The notes: generated by a model not told the origin, from the letters alone. DNA of 64,000 nt from Paramicrobacterium sp051513965 (GCF_051513965.1 NZ_CP195847.1:2232001-2296000), one strand, 5' to 3'; shown: positions 53,958-63,857, counted from the stretch's first letter. A program made the numbers and translations.

Positions 53958-54001
53958 CGTGTTCCATCCTTGCTTGAAGAACGGAACGAAAACCAGGCCG
54001 A

Positions 54002-54346
54002 TTCAGAGCCGCCTACCTCGCCGACAATGTTCGCGCCCTCGCTCTCGGCGGCCGACTCGTGATCATCGGTCTGACAGGTGGCACGCACGCCGATCTCGAT
54101 CTCGGGATGCTGCTCACCAAGCGCGCCGGTATCATCGCGACGAATCTCCGCGCCAGACCCCTCGAGGAGAAGGCGCAGATCATCGCTCGGGTCCGTGAGC
54201 TTGTCTGGCCCCTGGTCGCCGCTGGTTCTGTCACCGTCCCTGTCGACCGCACGTTCGCTGTCGAACAGGCTCAGGCGGCTCACGAATACTTCGATTCGGG
54301 TCAGCACAGAGGAAAGGTTCTTCTGACGTTCAGCGATGCCCAGTGA
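54002..54346 (+). pseudogene. NAD(P)H:quinone oxidoreductase, N-terminally truncated by the IS
   Basis: The frame comes straight out of the IS right end and continues YLADNVRALALGGRLVIIGLTGG, LDLGMLLTKRAGIIATNLRARP, EEKAQIIARVRELVWPL, ending HRGKVLLTFSDAQ. This is the last ~110 residues of the PIG3-type zinc-independent quinone oxidoreductase family (usually about 325 aa). The catalytic and most of the cofactor domain are absent, and the missing part is not on the other side of the IS. Confidence 0.85.
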
Positions 54347-54379
54347 GGCAGGGTCGCAGTCACGTCATCGATGACGGCC

Positions 54380-55337
54380 CTACCGTTGCGGCTTAGCGAA
54401 GCGATCCGTCGCGTCGACGAGCGCCGAGAGGATCCCCGGCTCGTCGAACGCATGCCCCGCATCGGGAACGATCGTCAGCTCCGCCTGCGGCCAGGCCCGA
54501 TGCAGCTCCCACGCCGTCATCGCCGGAGTGCAGACGTCGTAGCGCCCCTGAACGATGACGCCAGGGATGCCCGCGAGCTTGCCGGCATCCCGAATCAGCT
54601 GCCCCTCCTCGAACCAGCCTCTGTTCATGAAGAAGTGGTTCTCGAGACGCGCGAACGCCGTCGCGAACGTCGGCTCCGTGAAGGCATCCACCTTCGACTC
54701 ATCGCGCTCGAGCGTGATCGTCGAGGACTCCCACTCCGACCACGCCTGCGCCGCAGGTACGTGCACCTCGGGGTCAGGGTCGGCGAGCATCTCGGCGTAA
54801 GCCTGCACCATGTGGTTTCTGTCCTGCATCGCCACGGGCTCGACGAACTTCTTCCACAGGTCGGGAAACAGCGCGGCCGCCCCTCCCTCGTAGAACCAGT
54901 CGATCTCGACCTGGCGCAGCGTGAAGATCCCACGCAGCACGAGTTCGGTCACGCGATCAGGATGCGTCTCGGCGTAGGCCAGCGCGAGAGCGCTCCCCCC
55001 ACGAGCCGCCGAAGACCTGCCACGCGTCGACCTCGAGGTGCTCGCGCAGTTTCTCCATGTCGTCGACGAGCTTCCACGTCGTGATGTTCGTCAGGTCGGC
55101 TTCCGGTTCGCTCACGTGGGGCGTGCTGTTGCCGCAGCCACGCTGATCGAAGAGGATGATTCGATACTTCACCGGGTCGAACACTCGTCGATGAGTTGGT
55201 GTCGTCGCGCCACCCGGTCCCCCGTGCACGAAGACAACCGGTCTCCCCTGCGGATTGCCACTGGTCTCCCAGTAGATCCGCTGACCGTCCCCCACCTCGA
55301 GCATCCCCGTGTCGTACGGTTCGATGTTCGGGTACAT
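54380..55337 (-). pseudogene. pip: Proline iminopeptidase, frameshifted (one extra G)
   Basis: Two frames together give a full ~318-aa alpha/beta hydrolase: the first (55337 to about 54995) has MYPNIEPYDTGMLEVGDG, HGGPGGA, DQRGCGNSTPH and the nucleophile GGSWG; the second (about 54994 to 54380) continues SALALAYAETHPDRV, then catalytic Asp in QGRYDVCTP and His in DAGHAFDEPG. The join lies at six C (54995-55000), where five would restore the frame. All catalytic residues survive, so this may be a recent mutation, a phase-variable tract or a sequencing error. Confidence 0.85.
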
Positions 55338-55461
55338 GTCTCCATACTCTGACCGTACCGCGAATTCCGCGCTGATCTCGACGGGGAGTGCTCTCCATGC
55401 CTCTCGTCACATGTCTCGCCACCCCCTTCGCAGCGTCGGTGGTTTGCCGTAGCGTTGGATC

Positions 55462-56463
55462 ATGGCGTATCGATACCTGGGCAACAGCGGACTCAAGATC
55501 TCTGACATCACGTACGGAAACTGGCTCACTCACGGCGGCCAGGTCGAGAACGAGGTGGCGACCGCGTGCGTGCATGCCGCGCTCGATCACGGCATCACCA
55601 CGTTCGACACCGCAGACGTATACGCGAACACCGTCGCCGAGCAGGTTCTGGGCAACGCGCTCAAGGGGCAGCGCCGCGAGTCGCTCGAGATCTTCACGAA
55701 GGTGTGGGGCGCCACCGGCCCGAAGGGCCCGAATGACTCGGGACTCAGCCGCAAGCACATCCTCGAGTCCATCAACGGCTCGCTGCGCCGACTCGGCACC
55801 GATTACGTCGACCTCTACCAGGCGCACCGCTACGACCCTGAGACTCCCCTCGAGGAGACGATGCTCGCGTTCGCCGACATCGTCCGGCAGGGCAAGGCGC
55901 TCTACATCGGCGTGAGCGAGTGGACCGCCGACCAGCTGCGCGCGGGCCACGCACTCGCGAGCGAGCTCGGCATCCACCTCATCTCGAACCAGCCGCAGTA
56001 CAGCATGCTCTGGCGCGTCATCGAGGAGGAGGTTGTGCCCGCTTCCGAAGACCTCGGCATCTCGCAGATCGTCTGGTCGCCGCTCGCGCAGGGCGTGCTG
56101 ACCGGCAAGTACCTGCCGGGGCAGCCGGCTCCCGAGGGCAGCCGAGCCACGGATGCCGAGGGGTCGAAGTCCGTCAGCCGCTACCTCGACGACGAGATTC
56201 TGACCGCCGTGCAGAACCTGCGGCCGATCGCCGAGCAGGTGGGCCTCAGCATGCCGCAGCTCGCGCTCGCGTGGGTGCTCAGCAACCCGAACATCGCGTC
56301 CGCCATCATCGGCGCCTCACGCCCCGAGCAGATCGCCGACAACGTCGCCGCTTCGGGCACCACGCTCGAGCAGGAGGTCCTCGACCGCATCGACGAGGCG
56401 ATCGGGCACGTCGTCGAGCGGGACCCCTCGAAGACCGATCGGCCGACGCAGCGTCCGTCATAG
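55462..56463 (+). CDS. Aldo/keto reductase (Kv-beta/YghZ-like)
   Basis: 333 aa TIM barrel: GLKISDITYGNW, FDTADVYANTVAEQVLG (catalytic Asp and Tyr), the Lys in IFTKVWG, DLYQAHRYDPETP, and NADPH-binding GASRPEQIADN. Family enzymes reduce aldehydes or methylglyoxal. Substrate unknown. Followed by a possible operon partner 46 bases on. Confidence 0.88.
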   Translation: MAYRYLGNSGLKISDITYGNWLTHGGQVENEVATACVHAALDHGITTFDTADVYANTVAEQVLGNALKGQRRESLEIFTKVWGATGPKGPNDSGLSRKHILESINGSLRRLGTDYVDLYQAHRYDPETPLEETMLAFADIVRQGKALYIGVSEWTADQLRAGHALASELGIHLISNQPQYSMLWRVIEEEVVPASEDLGISQIVWSPLAQGVLTGKYLPGQPAPEGSRATDAEGSKSVSRYLDDEILTAVQNLRPIAEQVGLSMPQLALAWVLSNPNIASAIIGASRPEQIADNVAASGTTLEQEVLDRIDEAIGHVVERDPSKTDRPTQRPS

Positions 56464-56509
56464 GCGCCGCTCACGCGGCATCCGATCTCGACACCAACCA
56501 GGAGGAACA

Positions 56510-57169
56510 ATGTCACGCATCGCCATCGTCGGAGGGCACGGCAAGATCGCTCTTCTGCTCGCGCGCGAACTGACCTCGGCCGGGCACGAGGTCGTGTCGA
56601 TCGCACGCAATCCCGAGCACACGGGAGACATTGAGGAGACCGGTGCGACCGCCGCGATCGTCGACATCGAGACCGCGAACGTCGACGACCTGCGACCCGC
56701 GATCGAGGGAGCGGATGCCGTCGTGTTCGCCGCCGGTGCGGGCGCGGGCTCCGGCGTGGAGCGCAAGCGGACCGTGGACTACGGCGGCTCCGTCACCTCC
56801 GCGGCTGCCGCAGCCGCGGTCGGAGCTCGGCGCTTTGTGCAGGTGTCGGCGATCGGCGTGGAGAACGATCCCGATCCCGAGCGCGGCGAGGTGTGGGGCG
56901 CTTACGTGATCGCCAAGCGCGAGGCAGATGACGCTCTGCGCGCGACGCAGCTGGACTGGACGATCATCCGCCCCGGACGCCTCACCGACGGCCCGGGAAC
57001 CGGGCGCGTCACCCTCAGCAGCACGGTGACGTACGGCGAGGTGCCGCGCGCGGACGTCGCGTCGACCATCGCTGCGGTGCTCGATGCGCCCGAGACGATC
57101 GGGCGCACCTTCGATCTCGTCAGCGGAGACACAGAGATCGCGGATGCCGTTCGCACGGCATCCGCGTAG
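56510..57169 (+). CDS. NAD(P)-binding SDR (atypical, NmrA/YwnB-like)
   Basis: 219 aa behind AGGAGGAAC. Starts MSRIAIVGGHGKIALLLARELTSAGHEVVSIAR, with GADAVVFAAGAGAGSG, RFVQVSAIGVENDP and LDWTIIRPGRLTDGPGTG; no Tyr-x-x-x-Lys pair in classical position, so it is an atypical SDR with YVIAKREAD probably acting. Substrate unknown. Confidence 0.85.
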   Translation: MSRIAIVGGHGKIALLLARELTSAGHEVVSIARNPEHTGDIEETGATAAIVDIETANVDDLRPAIEGADAVVFAAGAGAGSGVERKRTVDYGGSVTSAAAAAAVGARRFVQVSAIGVENDPDPERGEVWGAYVIAKREADDALRATQLDWTIIRPGRLTDGPGTGRVTLSSTVTYGEVPRADVASTIAAVLDAPETIGRTFDLVSGDTEIADAVRTASA

Positions 57170-57184
57170 TCTCTGCGTTCTGCG

Positions 57185-59302
57185 CTAGCTCTTCTTCTTC
57201 GCGGCCTTCTCGCGAGCGCGCAGCGTCTTCTCATCGACGGGCGCCTCGCCAGACTCACGGAGTGCCACGTAGTAGGCGCGCGCCTCCTCCTGACGCTCGT
57301 ACTCTCCCGAGGTGGCGATCGGCGCCCGCAGGTGGGCCTCCTCGAAGCCAAACGCCTTGACCAGCGAGAGAGCGTGCGGACGCAGCCGCGCGACGAGTCG
57401 GTTGATGTACGCACCGACGGCCTGAGCACGCTGCGACGACAGGCGACCGTTCATGAGGTACCACTCGAGGTGGCGCTCAATGAGGCTCAGCCCGAAGAGG
57501 TCCCGGAGCCAGGTGAGCACCTTCTTCGTCTCGTCGTGCGTGACCTTCTCGAGCTCCTCCGTGAAGGCCTCCCACTGCAGCAGCTCGCCGTGGGCGCGCG
57601 CCGCCTCGATGAGCTCGTTCTGCTGCGAGTTGAACAGCTCGGCGGCATCCACCTTCGACATCTTCGACGCCGGGCGCAGCCGCTGCCCGATGGTCTCGAT
57701 CATCGTCTCGACGCGATCGGTGAGCAGCTCGCGCTGAACGGCGGTGTCACGCAGCTGGCCGACCGAGCGGGCGGTCGAGCCGAAGTCGCCCAGCGTCTGC
57801 GCGAGCGTGCGGAGGCCGCTGCCGTGGTAGGCGCGGTCCGCCGCCTGCGAGACGACGTAGCGCGCGAGCGCTCCGGCGTCGGCCTTGCGGAACTTGCTCG
57901 AGTAGTCGGAGAGCAGGCGCTTGGCCACGAGCTGCAGAAGCACGTTGTTGTCGCCCTCGAACGTCACGTAGACGTCGAGGTCGGCGCGGAGGCTCGTGAA
58001 GCGGTTCGCGTTCATGAACCCGGCACCGCCGCACGCCTCGCGGCACTCCTGCAGCGTGTCGAGCGCGTGCCACGTGGAGAGCGGCTTGAGAGCGGCGGCG
58101 AGCGTCTCGAGATCCTGGCGGTCGTCATCGCTGTCGCGCCGGCCGCTGAAGACGTCGTCGAACTGTGTCAGGAGCTTGTCGTGCGCGAACGTCTGCGCAT
58201 ACGTCTGCGCGAGGCGCGGCAATAGGCGGCGCTGGTGACGCTGGTAATCGAGCAGCACCTCTTCGTCGGACTCAGAAGCGGCGTTGAACTGACGGCGCTG
58301 GTCACCGTACTGAATCGCGATGGTGAGCGCCAGAGCGGATGCCGTCGTCGCCGCGCCGTCGAGCGAGACGCGACCCTGAACGAGTGTTCCGAGCATCGTG
58401 AAGAAGCGACGGCCGGGGCTCGCGATGGGCGACGAGTAGGTGCCGTCCTCGGCGACGTCGCCGTACCGGTTGAGCAGGTTCTCGCGCGGAATGCGCACGT
58501 CGGTGAAGTGCAGACGCCCGTTGTCGATGCCGTTCAGACCGCCCTTGAGGCCGTCGTCTTCACCGCCGACACCGGGCAGGAAGTCACCGTTCTCGTCACG
58601 GATCGGCACGTAGAAGCAGTGCACGCCGTGGTTGACGCCCTTCGTGATGAGCTGCGCGAACACGGTGGCGGCGATGCCGTCCCGCGCTGCATTACCGAGG
58701 AATTCCTTCCACGCGCCCTTGAATGGCGTGTTGATCACGAACTCCTGCGTTGCCTCATCGTAGGTCGCGGTCGTTCCGATCGATGCGACGTCAGAGCCAT
58801 GCCCGATCTCCGTCATGGCGAAGGCGCCGGGCACCTCGAGGGTCATGATGCCGGGCAGGAACTTCTCGTGGTGCTTTTGGGTGCCGAGGTGCAGAACGGC
58901 CGCGCCGAAGAGCCCCCACTGCACGCCGGACTTGATCTGGAGCGACGGGTCGGCGAGCACGAGCTCCTCGAAGCCTGCGATGTTGCCGCCCGCATCGTCT
59001 CCCCCGCCGAGCGCCTTCGGGAACGCACGCAGAACCTGCCCGTTCTCGACGAGCTTTCCGAGCTGCTCGAACACACGCGCGCGGTGCTCCTCCATCGGCT
59101 GCCCCTCGATGCGCTGCATGTCAGGACGCGCAGCGAGCTCGCGGGAGCTGCGACGGATGTCGGCCCATGTGCCCAGCAGACGATTCTGCAGGTCAGCGAT
59201 GTCGATGGATGCCGGAATGTGCACCGGACCAGTGTCGACATTCTCCTCGACGTTCGCCACCTCGGTTACTTCGTCGGTCGTTCCCGGCACTGCCTCAGCC
59301 AT
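57185..59302 (-). CDS. Acyl-CoA dehydrogenase / acyl-CoA oxidase family
   Basis: 705 aa from the ATG 5 bases after GGCGAGG; the open frame extends 67 codons upstream through promoter DNA. Long form resembling acyl-CoA oxidases: AFAMTEIGHGSDVASIGTTA, FYVPIRDENGDFLPGV, GRVSLDGAATTASALALTIAI, and LQECREACGGAGFMNANR with the C-terminal CO-like domain (catalytic Glu region). FAD-dependent first step of fatty-acid or related beta-oxidation. Divergent from the next SDR, 274 bases between starts. Confidence 0.85.
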   Translation of the reverse strand: MAEAVPGTTDEVTEVANVEENVDTGPVHIPASIDIADLQNRLLGTWADIRRSSRELAARPDMQRIEGQPMEEHRARVFEQLGKLVENGQVLRAFPKALGGGDDAGGNIAGFEELVLADPSLQIKSGVQWGLFGAAVLHLGTQKHHEKFLPGIMTLEVPGAFAMTEIGHGSDVASIGTTATYDEATQEFVINTPFKGAWKEFLGNAARDGIAATVFAQLITKGVNHGVHCFYVPIRDENGDFLPGVGGEDDGLKGGLNGIDNGRLHFTDVRIPRENLLNRYGDVAEDGTYSSPIASPGRRFFTMLGTLVQGRVSLDGAATTASALALTIAIQYGDQRRQFNAASESDEEVLLDYQRHQRRLLPRLAQTYAQTFAHDKLLTQFDDVFSGRRDSDDDRQDLETLAAALKPLSTWHALDTLQECREACGGAGFMNANRFTSLRADLDVYVTFEGDNNVLLQLVAKRLLSDYSSKFRKADAGALARYVVSQAADRAYHGSGLRTLAQTLGDFGSTARSVGQLRDTAVQRELLTDRVETMIETIGQRLRPASKMSKVDAAELFNSQQNELIEAARAHGELLQWEAFTEELEKVTHDETKKVLTWLRDLFGLSLIERHLEWYLMNGRLSSQRAQAVGAYINRLVARLRPHALSLVKAFGFEEAHLRAPIATSGEYERQEEARAYYVALRESGEAPVDEKTLRAREKAAKKKS

Positions 59303-59576
59303 GAGTACCTCGCCTTTCAGATCAGTCGGTGAGTCCACAGTAGGCACGCGACCTCGCGGCCCGGAAACGTCCCGTGAGGGGACTACAAAGCACTCGGCGG
59401 GGATGCCCTCGCAGTTGTGGCTGCTCCACAGCATCCCTCTTTCAACACTGACGAAATACACAACGAAATGAGACCCCCGTATGGGGACTTTCTGCAGGTT
59501 CACCTGGCACTATCAACTAGTAGGGAGAACCTCAGTTCCCATCTGGTCTTCATTCGCAGAGAGTTGACATCGGGTC

Positions 59577-60422
59577 ATGAGCACAGTCCTCGTCATCGGA
59601 GGTACAGGACTCATCGGTCGCGCCGTCGCGGCCGAGGCCGTTCGGCGTGGCCACGCTGTGCGGTCGCTGTCGCGGCGAGTGCCGGCATCAGGCGCAGCGG
59701 AGTACGTCGAGGGCGTGGACTACCGGGAATGCGACCTCTACAAATCGAAGCCAGGTGAGATCGATGCGCACCTCGACGGTGTCGATGCGGTGATCGACTG
59801 CGTGAACGGCGTTTCCCACGTGGCACAGGCGGTGTTCCGCGTCTCTGCGGCACAGCTGACGGATGCCGCGATGCGCGCGAACATCTCGCGCGCCGTCGTG
59901 GTCTCCGACGTCGGCTGCGACCAGAGCGACTTCGCGTACTACGAGGCGAAGACCGACCAGGAGGGGGTCTACCTCGACTCGCGCATCCCGACGACCGTCG
60001 TGCGATTCACGGTGCTCTACGAGCAGATGCTGGAGCACGTGACGACGGCCGCGCGCTACCGGATCATCCCGACCTCCTCCCGAGCACGACTGCAGCCCAT
60101 CGACGTGGCCGACATCGCACCGCTCATCGTCGATGCGATCGACGATGAGGGTGAGGACACCATCCGTTCGTACGGCGGGCCTGAGATCGGCACGGTCCGA
60201 GAGTTCACTCAGCAGTGGCTGCAATACACGGGACGCTCGGCACTTCTGCTTCCGGTTCCGCTCATCACGGCGATCGGCCGGTATCTGCGCTCCGGCGTCA
60301 ACCTCGCCCCGAACTCACGCGCCGGAACGATCACGTGGCAGCAGTGGCTCGCCCAGAGTGGCACGCCACCTCAGGCGTCAGCGTCGTGCGCGGGCGATCC
60401 TCACGCTCCGCGCACGGCGTGA
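59577..60422 (+). CDS. NAD(P)-binding SDR, NmrA-like
   Basis: 281 aa. N-terminal VIGGTGLIGRAVAAEAVRRGHAVRSLSRR, then DAVIDCVNGVSHVAQ, DQSDFAYYEAKTDQEG and VVRFTVLYEQML; C-terminal GPEIGTVREFTQQWLQYTG as in NmrA/TDH-like complex-I-assembly-type SDRs. Its last 22 bases overlap the convergent recQ end. Confidence 0.82.
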   Translation: MSTVLVIGGTGLIGRAVAAEAVRRGHAVRSLSRRVPASGAAEYVEGVDYRECDLYKSKPGEIDAHLDGVDAVIDCVNGVSHVAQAVFRVSAAQLTDAAMRANISRAVVVSDVGCDQSDFAYYEAKTDQEGVYLDSRIPTTVVRFTVLYEQMLEHVTTAARYRIIPTSSRARLQPIDVADIAPLIVDAIDDEGEDTIRSYGGPEIGTVREFTQQWLQYTGRSALLLPVPLITAIGRYLRSGVNLAPNSRAGTITWQQWLAQSGTPPQASASCAGDPHAPRTA

Positions 60423-62233
60423 TCGCGAACGACCTCGAGAACCGCGGCGCCGAAGCGCTCGAGCTTGGCCGCACCGACGCCGCTCACGCCGCTGAGCTCC
60501 GCGCTCGTGTTCGGCTTCGACGTGGCGATGCCGCGCAGCGTGGCGTCCGAGAAGACGACGTACGCGGGCACGCCCTGCTCACGGGCCTGCTCCGCACGCC
60601 ATGAACGGAGCCGCTCGAACAGCTCGACCGAAGCGGGATCGAGCTCGCTGAGTGCGCTGCTCTTCGTCTTTCTGACGCGCGGGGTCCGCTCGGACTCCTG
60701 ACGGAGCTGCACCGTACGCTCCCCTCGCAGCACGTCTCCGCTCGCCTGCGTGATTCCGAGCACGCCGTATTCGCCCCGTGAGGCGAGAAGCCCCTGTGCG
60801 AGCAGCTGACGGACGATGCCACGCCACGCCTGCTCTGAGAGGTCGGCTCCGATGCCCCATGTGCTGAGGGCGTCGTGCCCGTGCTGCGTCGTGCGCGGGG
60901 TCTGCTTGCCGCGGAGGATGTCGATCAGGTGACCCGCACCGAAACGCTGACCGCGCTCCCGGTCGAGCCGGACGACCGTCGAGAGCAGCTTCTGGGCGGC
61001 GACGGTGCCGTCGACGACCGCGGGCGGTTCGAGGCACGTGTCGCAGTTGCCGCACGGCTCACTCGTCTGTCCGAAGTAGCGCAGCAGATTGACGCGCCGA
61101 CACTGGACGGTCTCGCACAGCGCGAGCATCGCATCGAGGTGCGCGGCGGCCCGACGCTTGTGGGCGATGTCGGCGTCGGAGTCGTCGATCATCCGTCGCT
61201 GCTGCACGACATCTTGCAGCCCGTACGCGAGCCACGCGACCGACGGCTCGCCATCACGACCCGCACGTCCGGTCTCCTGGTAGTAGCCCTCAACCGACTT
61301 CGGCAGGTCGATGTGCGCCACGAAGCGCACGTCGGGTTTGTCGATGCCCATTCCGAAGGCGATGGTCGCGACTACGACCAGCCCCTCCTCACGGAGGAAG
61401 CGCGACTGTGTCGCGGCACGCGTCGCGGCGTCGAGCCCCGCGTGATAGGGCAGGGCGGGGATGCCGTGCTGCGTGAGGTGCTCCGCTGTGCGCTCCACGG
61501 TCTTGCGGCTGAGAGCGTAGACGATGCCCGCAGAGTCCGCGCCCTCGGCGCGGATGAACTCGACGAGCTGATCTCGCACGCTTCGCTTGGGAACGATGCG
61601 GTACTGGATGTTCGGCCTGTCGAAGCTCGCGACGAAATGCTCCGCGCGTCCGAGGCTCAGGCGCTCGGTGATCTCGCGGTGAGTCGCCTCTGTTGCGGTT
61701 GCCGTGAGGGCGATGCGCGGAACATCGGGCCACCGCTCCGCGAGCTCCGAGAGCGCAAGGTAGTCGGGGCGGAAGTCGTGCCCCCACTGAGAGACGCAGT
61801 GCGCCTCGTCGATCGCGAAGAGCGCGATCGTTCCACGATCGAGGAGCGATCGCGTGCTCTCGACGCTGAGCCGCTCGGGTGCCACATACAGGATGTCCAG
61901 CTCGCCGGAGACATAGGCGCGCTCCACCTCACGGCGCTCATCGAGCGTCTGCGTCGAATTGAGATACGCGGCCCTGACGCCCACCGCGTGGAGAGCCTGC
62001 ACCTGGTCGTGCATGAGGGCGATGAGCGGCGACACGACGACGCCCGTTCCCTCACGCATGAGCGTCGGGATCTGATAGCAGAGGCTCTTGCCGCCGCCGG
62101 TGGGCATGAGCACGACGGCGTCTCCGCCACGGGCGACGTGATCGACGATCGCCGCCTGATCACCGCGGAACTCGTCGTAGCCGAAGACGCTGCGGAGAAT
62201 ATCGAGGGCGGTGCCACCGGTCGGGGAAGTCAT
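60401..62233 (-). CDS. recQ: ATP-dependent DNA helicase RecQ
   Basis: 610 aa from ATG 62233 behind GTGGAGG. Walker A MPTGGGKSLCYQIP, DEAH-type DEAHCVSQWGHDFRPDYLAL, RecQ-type motif VI ETGRAGRDGEPS, zinc ligands in CRRVNLLRYFGQTSEPCGNCDTC, winged helix, and a C-terminal HRDC domain (ELDPASVELFERLRSWRAEQARE…). It unwinds recombination and repair intermediates. Confidence 0.96.
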   Translation of the reverse strand: MTSPTGGTALDILRSVFGYDEFRGDQAAIVDHVARGGDAVVLMPTGGGKSLCYQIPTLMREGTGVVVSPLIALMHDQVQALHAVGVRAAYLNSTQTLDERREVERAYVSGELDILYVAPERLSVESTRSLLDRGTIALFAIDEAHCVSQWGHDFRPDYLALSELAERWPDVPRIALTATATEATHREITERLSLGRAEHFVASFDRPNIQYRIVPKRSVRDQLVEFIRAEGADSAGIVYALSRKTVERTAEHLTQHGIPALPYHAGLDAATRAATQSRFLREEGLVVVATIAFGMGIDKPDVRFVAHIDLPKSVEGYYQETGRAGRDGEPSVAWLAYGLQDVVQQRRMIDDSDADIAHKRRAAAHLDAMLALCETVQCRRVNLLRYFGQTSEPCGNCDTCLEPPAVVDGTVAAQKLLSTVVRLDRERGQRFGAGHLIDILRGKQTPRTTQHGHDALSTWGIGADLSEQAWRGIVRQLLAQGLLASRGEYGVLGITQASGDVLRGERTVQLRQESERTPRVRKTKSSALSELDPASVELFERLRSWRAEQAREQGVPAYVVFSDATLRGIATSKPNTSAELSGVSGVGAAKLERFGAAVLEVVRDHAVRGA

Positions 62234-62265
62234 CGCCTCCACCGTAGCCGGTGGCACCGACTCGA

Positions 62266-63123
62266 TCATGCGCTTGGGGTCGTCCCGCCGTCCGAGCGGC
62301 CTGTGGACGAATTGTCGTCGCGCTCATCCGGGTCATCCGGCTCCGGAGACGTCGGCTCTGGAGTGCTCGTTCCAGCGGCATCGTCCGCCGGAGCATCCTC
62401 GGTCTCATCGTCGTCGGCGAGCATCTTCCGACGCACCGAGATCAACACGACGAGCGCGGCAGCGAGAAACACGATTCCCGCGGCGGCGATGAGCCAGCCG
62501 ATGTCGTGCCACTCGTCGTCGTTCTCCGTGAGCGGCGCGGGAGCATCGCCCTCGGCGGTCGCGTCGGGAGCCGCGGACTCCGCGGTGTCGTCCTTCGCGT
62601 CGGTGTCTCCGGATTCGGATTCGTCTGCCGAGCCGGGGGCTGTCTCGGGAGCGTCCTCACCGCAGACCGGCGCCTCGGTGTAGCCCGGGGCTGTCTTCTC
62701 ACCGGCATCCGGCTGCCACGTGAACGTGAACGGCTCGAAGTCGTCTGAGCTCTGCTGGTGACCGTCCTCGGCGACGAGCGTCCAGATCACGGTGTACTCG
62801 CCGGGCTCGCCCAGAGTGACATCCGAGCTCAGGGTGCCGCCGTTCGTCACAGTCGCGCAGCCGTCGCCGTAGTAGAGCTCCTCGTCATCGGGGCCTTTCA
62901 CGACGATGCCCTTGTGCCCGCTCTCGAGGATCGGATCGGTCGCTGTCACCGCGACCGTCACGGGCCCGGTCGTCACGGTCGAGCCGGGTTCGGGCGCCGA
63001 CGGCGTCACCTGCGTGTGCGCGGACGCCGGCAGAGCACCGGCGACGGATGCCGCAAGCGCGAGCGCCATCGCGGCGACCGCCCCTCCTGCCCTGCGTCGG
63101 AATGTGCTCGTCTTCTGCGTCAC
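62266..63123 (-). CDS. CopC-domain protein, membrane-anchored copper-binding
   Basis: 285 aa, GTG overlapping the upstream stop as GTGA. Signal peptide ending ALPASAHTQV, so mature His at the start (H36) as in CopC copper ligands; core EPGSTVTTGPVTVAVTATDPI and TVIWTLVAEDGHQQS; an acidic linker, one transmembrane helix (WLIAAAGIVFLAAALVVLI) and an acidic C-terminal tail. Copper acquisition or homeostasis outside the membrane. Paired with the YcnI protein. Confidence 0.88.
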   Translation of the reverse strand: MTQKTSTFRRRAGGAVAAMALALAASVAGALPASAHTQVTPSAPEPGSTVTTGPVTVAVTATDPILESGHKGIVVKGPDDEELYYGDGCATVTNGGTLSSDVTLGEPGEYTVIWTLVAEDGHQQSSDDFEPFTFTWQPDAGEKTAPGYTEAPVCGEDAPETAPGSADESESGDTDAKDDTAESAAPDATAEGDAPAPLTENDDEWHDIGWLIAAAGIVFLAAALVVLISVRRKMLADDDETEDAPADDAAGTSTPEPTSPEPDDPDERDDNSSTGRSDGGTTPSA

Positions 63124-63857
63124 TTCTTCTCCTTCGTCCGGGGTCGCCGCGCCATCACCGCGAGGACGATTCCTGCGGCGCCGACGGCGAGACCGGCTAG
63201 TCCAATTGTACGTGCGACCAGGTCGTCGTCGTTCGAGGATGCTGCGGAGGCAGCCGCGGAATCGTCGCCGTTCGCTGCCGGGGCGGACGTGTCTCCGTGT
63301 TCCCCGTGCGCGGCCTCCGCCTTCGTCACCTCAATGACGGGCGCGGGCGATTCGGGCTCGTCTTCGCCGTCCTCGGCGACCTGATCCCACGCGATCGACC
63401 CGCTCTCGCAGGTCTGGGTGACCGGGAAGGCGAGCGTCTGCCCCTCGGCATCCTCAGGCACTGACACCTGTACCGACAGCATATCGATCTGGCCGTCGTC
63501 GAGCGGGGTGTTCGCTGTGAACGTGACGGCGCTCGTACGCTCCGACACCGGGTTGCCGTGCGCGTCGGTCACGCCGTCTTCGACGGGCTCGGTCGATGTC
63601 GCGGCGGCCCAGCCGGGGTTCACGACCGGCTTCACGGTGGTCACCTCATCCGGGATGCCGATCGTGACCTCCGTGGTGGGCGAGCCATCGCAGCCGTGCC
63701 CCACGGTGAAGGTGAGGATGCTGCTCGATCCGGCCGGCGCCGACTCGGGGTCGACGTGGATGTGCGCGCTTGCGGTGAGCGGAGCGGCGAGGGCGAGAGC
63801 CGCTCCTGCCGCGGCCCCGAGGCCGAGGCGCGTGATGGTCTTTCGTGTTTGTGTCAT
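63120..63857 (-). CDS. YcnI/DUF1775 copper-binding protein
   Basis: 245 aa from the ATG after AGGAAAGCAGTC (a longer start at 63944 is unlikely). Signal peptide ending LTASAHIHVDPE, leaving His at the mature N-terminus, the copper ligand known for YcnI. DUF1775 body (TTEVTIGIPDEVTTVKPVVNPGW, LAFPVTQTCESG), an acidic Ala-rich linker and one C-terminal membrane helix (LAGLAVGAAGIVLAVMA). First gene of the copper pair. Confidence 0.9.
   Translation of the reverse strand: MTQTRKTITRLGLGAAAGAALALAAPLTASAHIHVDPESAPAGSSSILTFTVGHGCDGSPTTEVTIGIPDEVTTVKPVVNPGWAAATSTEPVEDGVTDAHGNPVSERTSAVTFTANTPLDDGQIDMLSVQVSVPEDAEGQTLAFPVTQTCESGSIAWDQVAEDGEDEPESPAPVIEVTKAEAAHGEHGDTSAPAANGDDSAAASAASSNDDDLVARTIGLAGLAVGAAGIVLAVMARRPRTKEKK

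Larger units (their letters stand above)
52698..54005 (-). mobile_element. IS3-family insertion sequence, about 1308 bp
   Basis: Terminal inverted repeats of 24 bases begin TGAATCGGCCTG at both ends (52698-52721 and complement 53982-54005; 21 of 24 identical, differing in the middle AC/GT and the last base) and enclose orfA and orfB. The flanking triplets differ (GGG left, GAG right), so no target duplication is seen. Confidence 0.9.

Noticed and set aside
59564..59569. TTGACA before the NmrA-like gene as a -35 box
   Set aside because: It is only 8 bases from the ATG, so there is no room for a -10 and ribosome site unless the start is further downstream.
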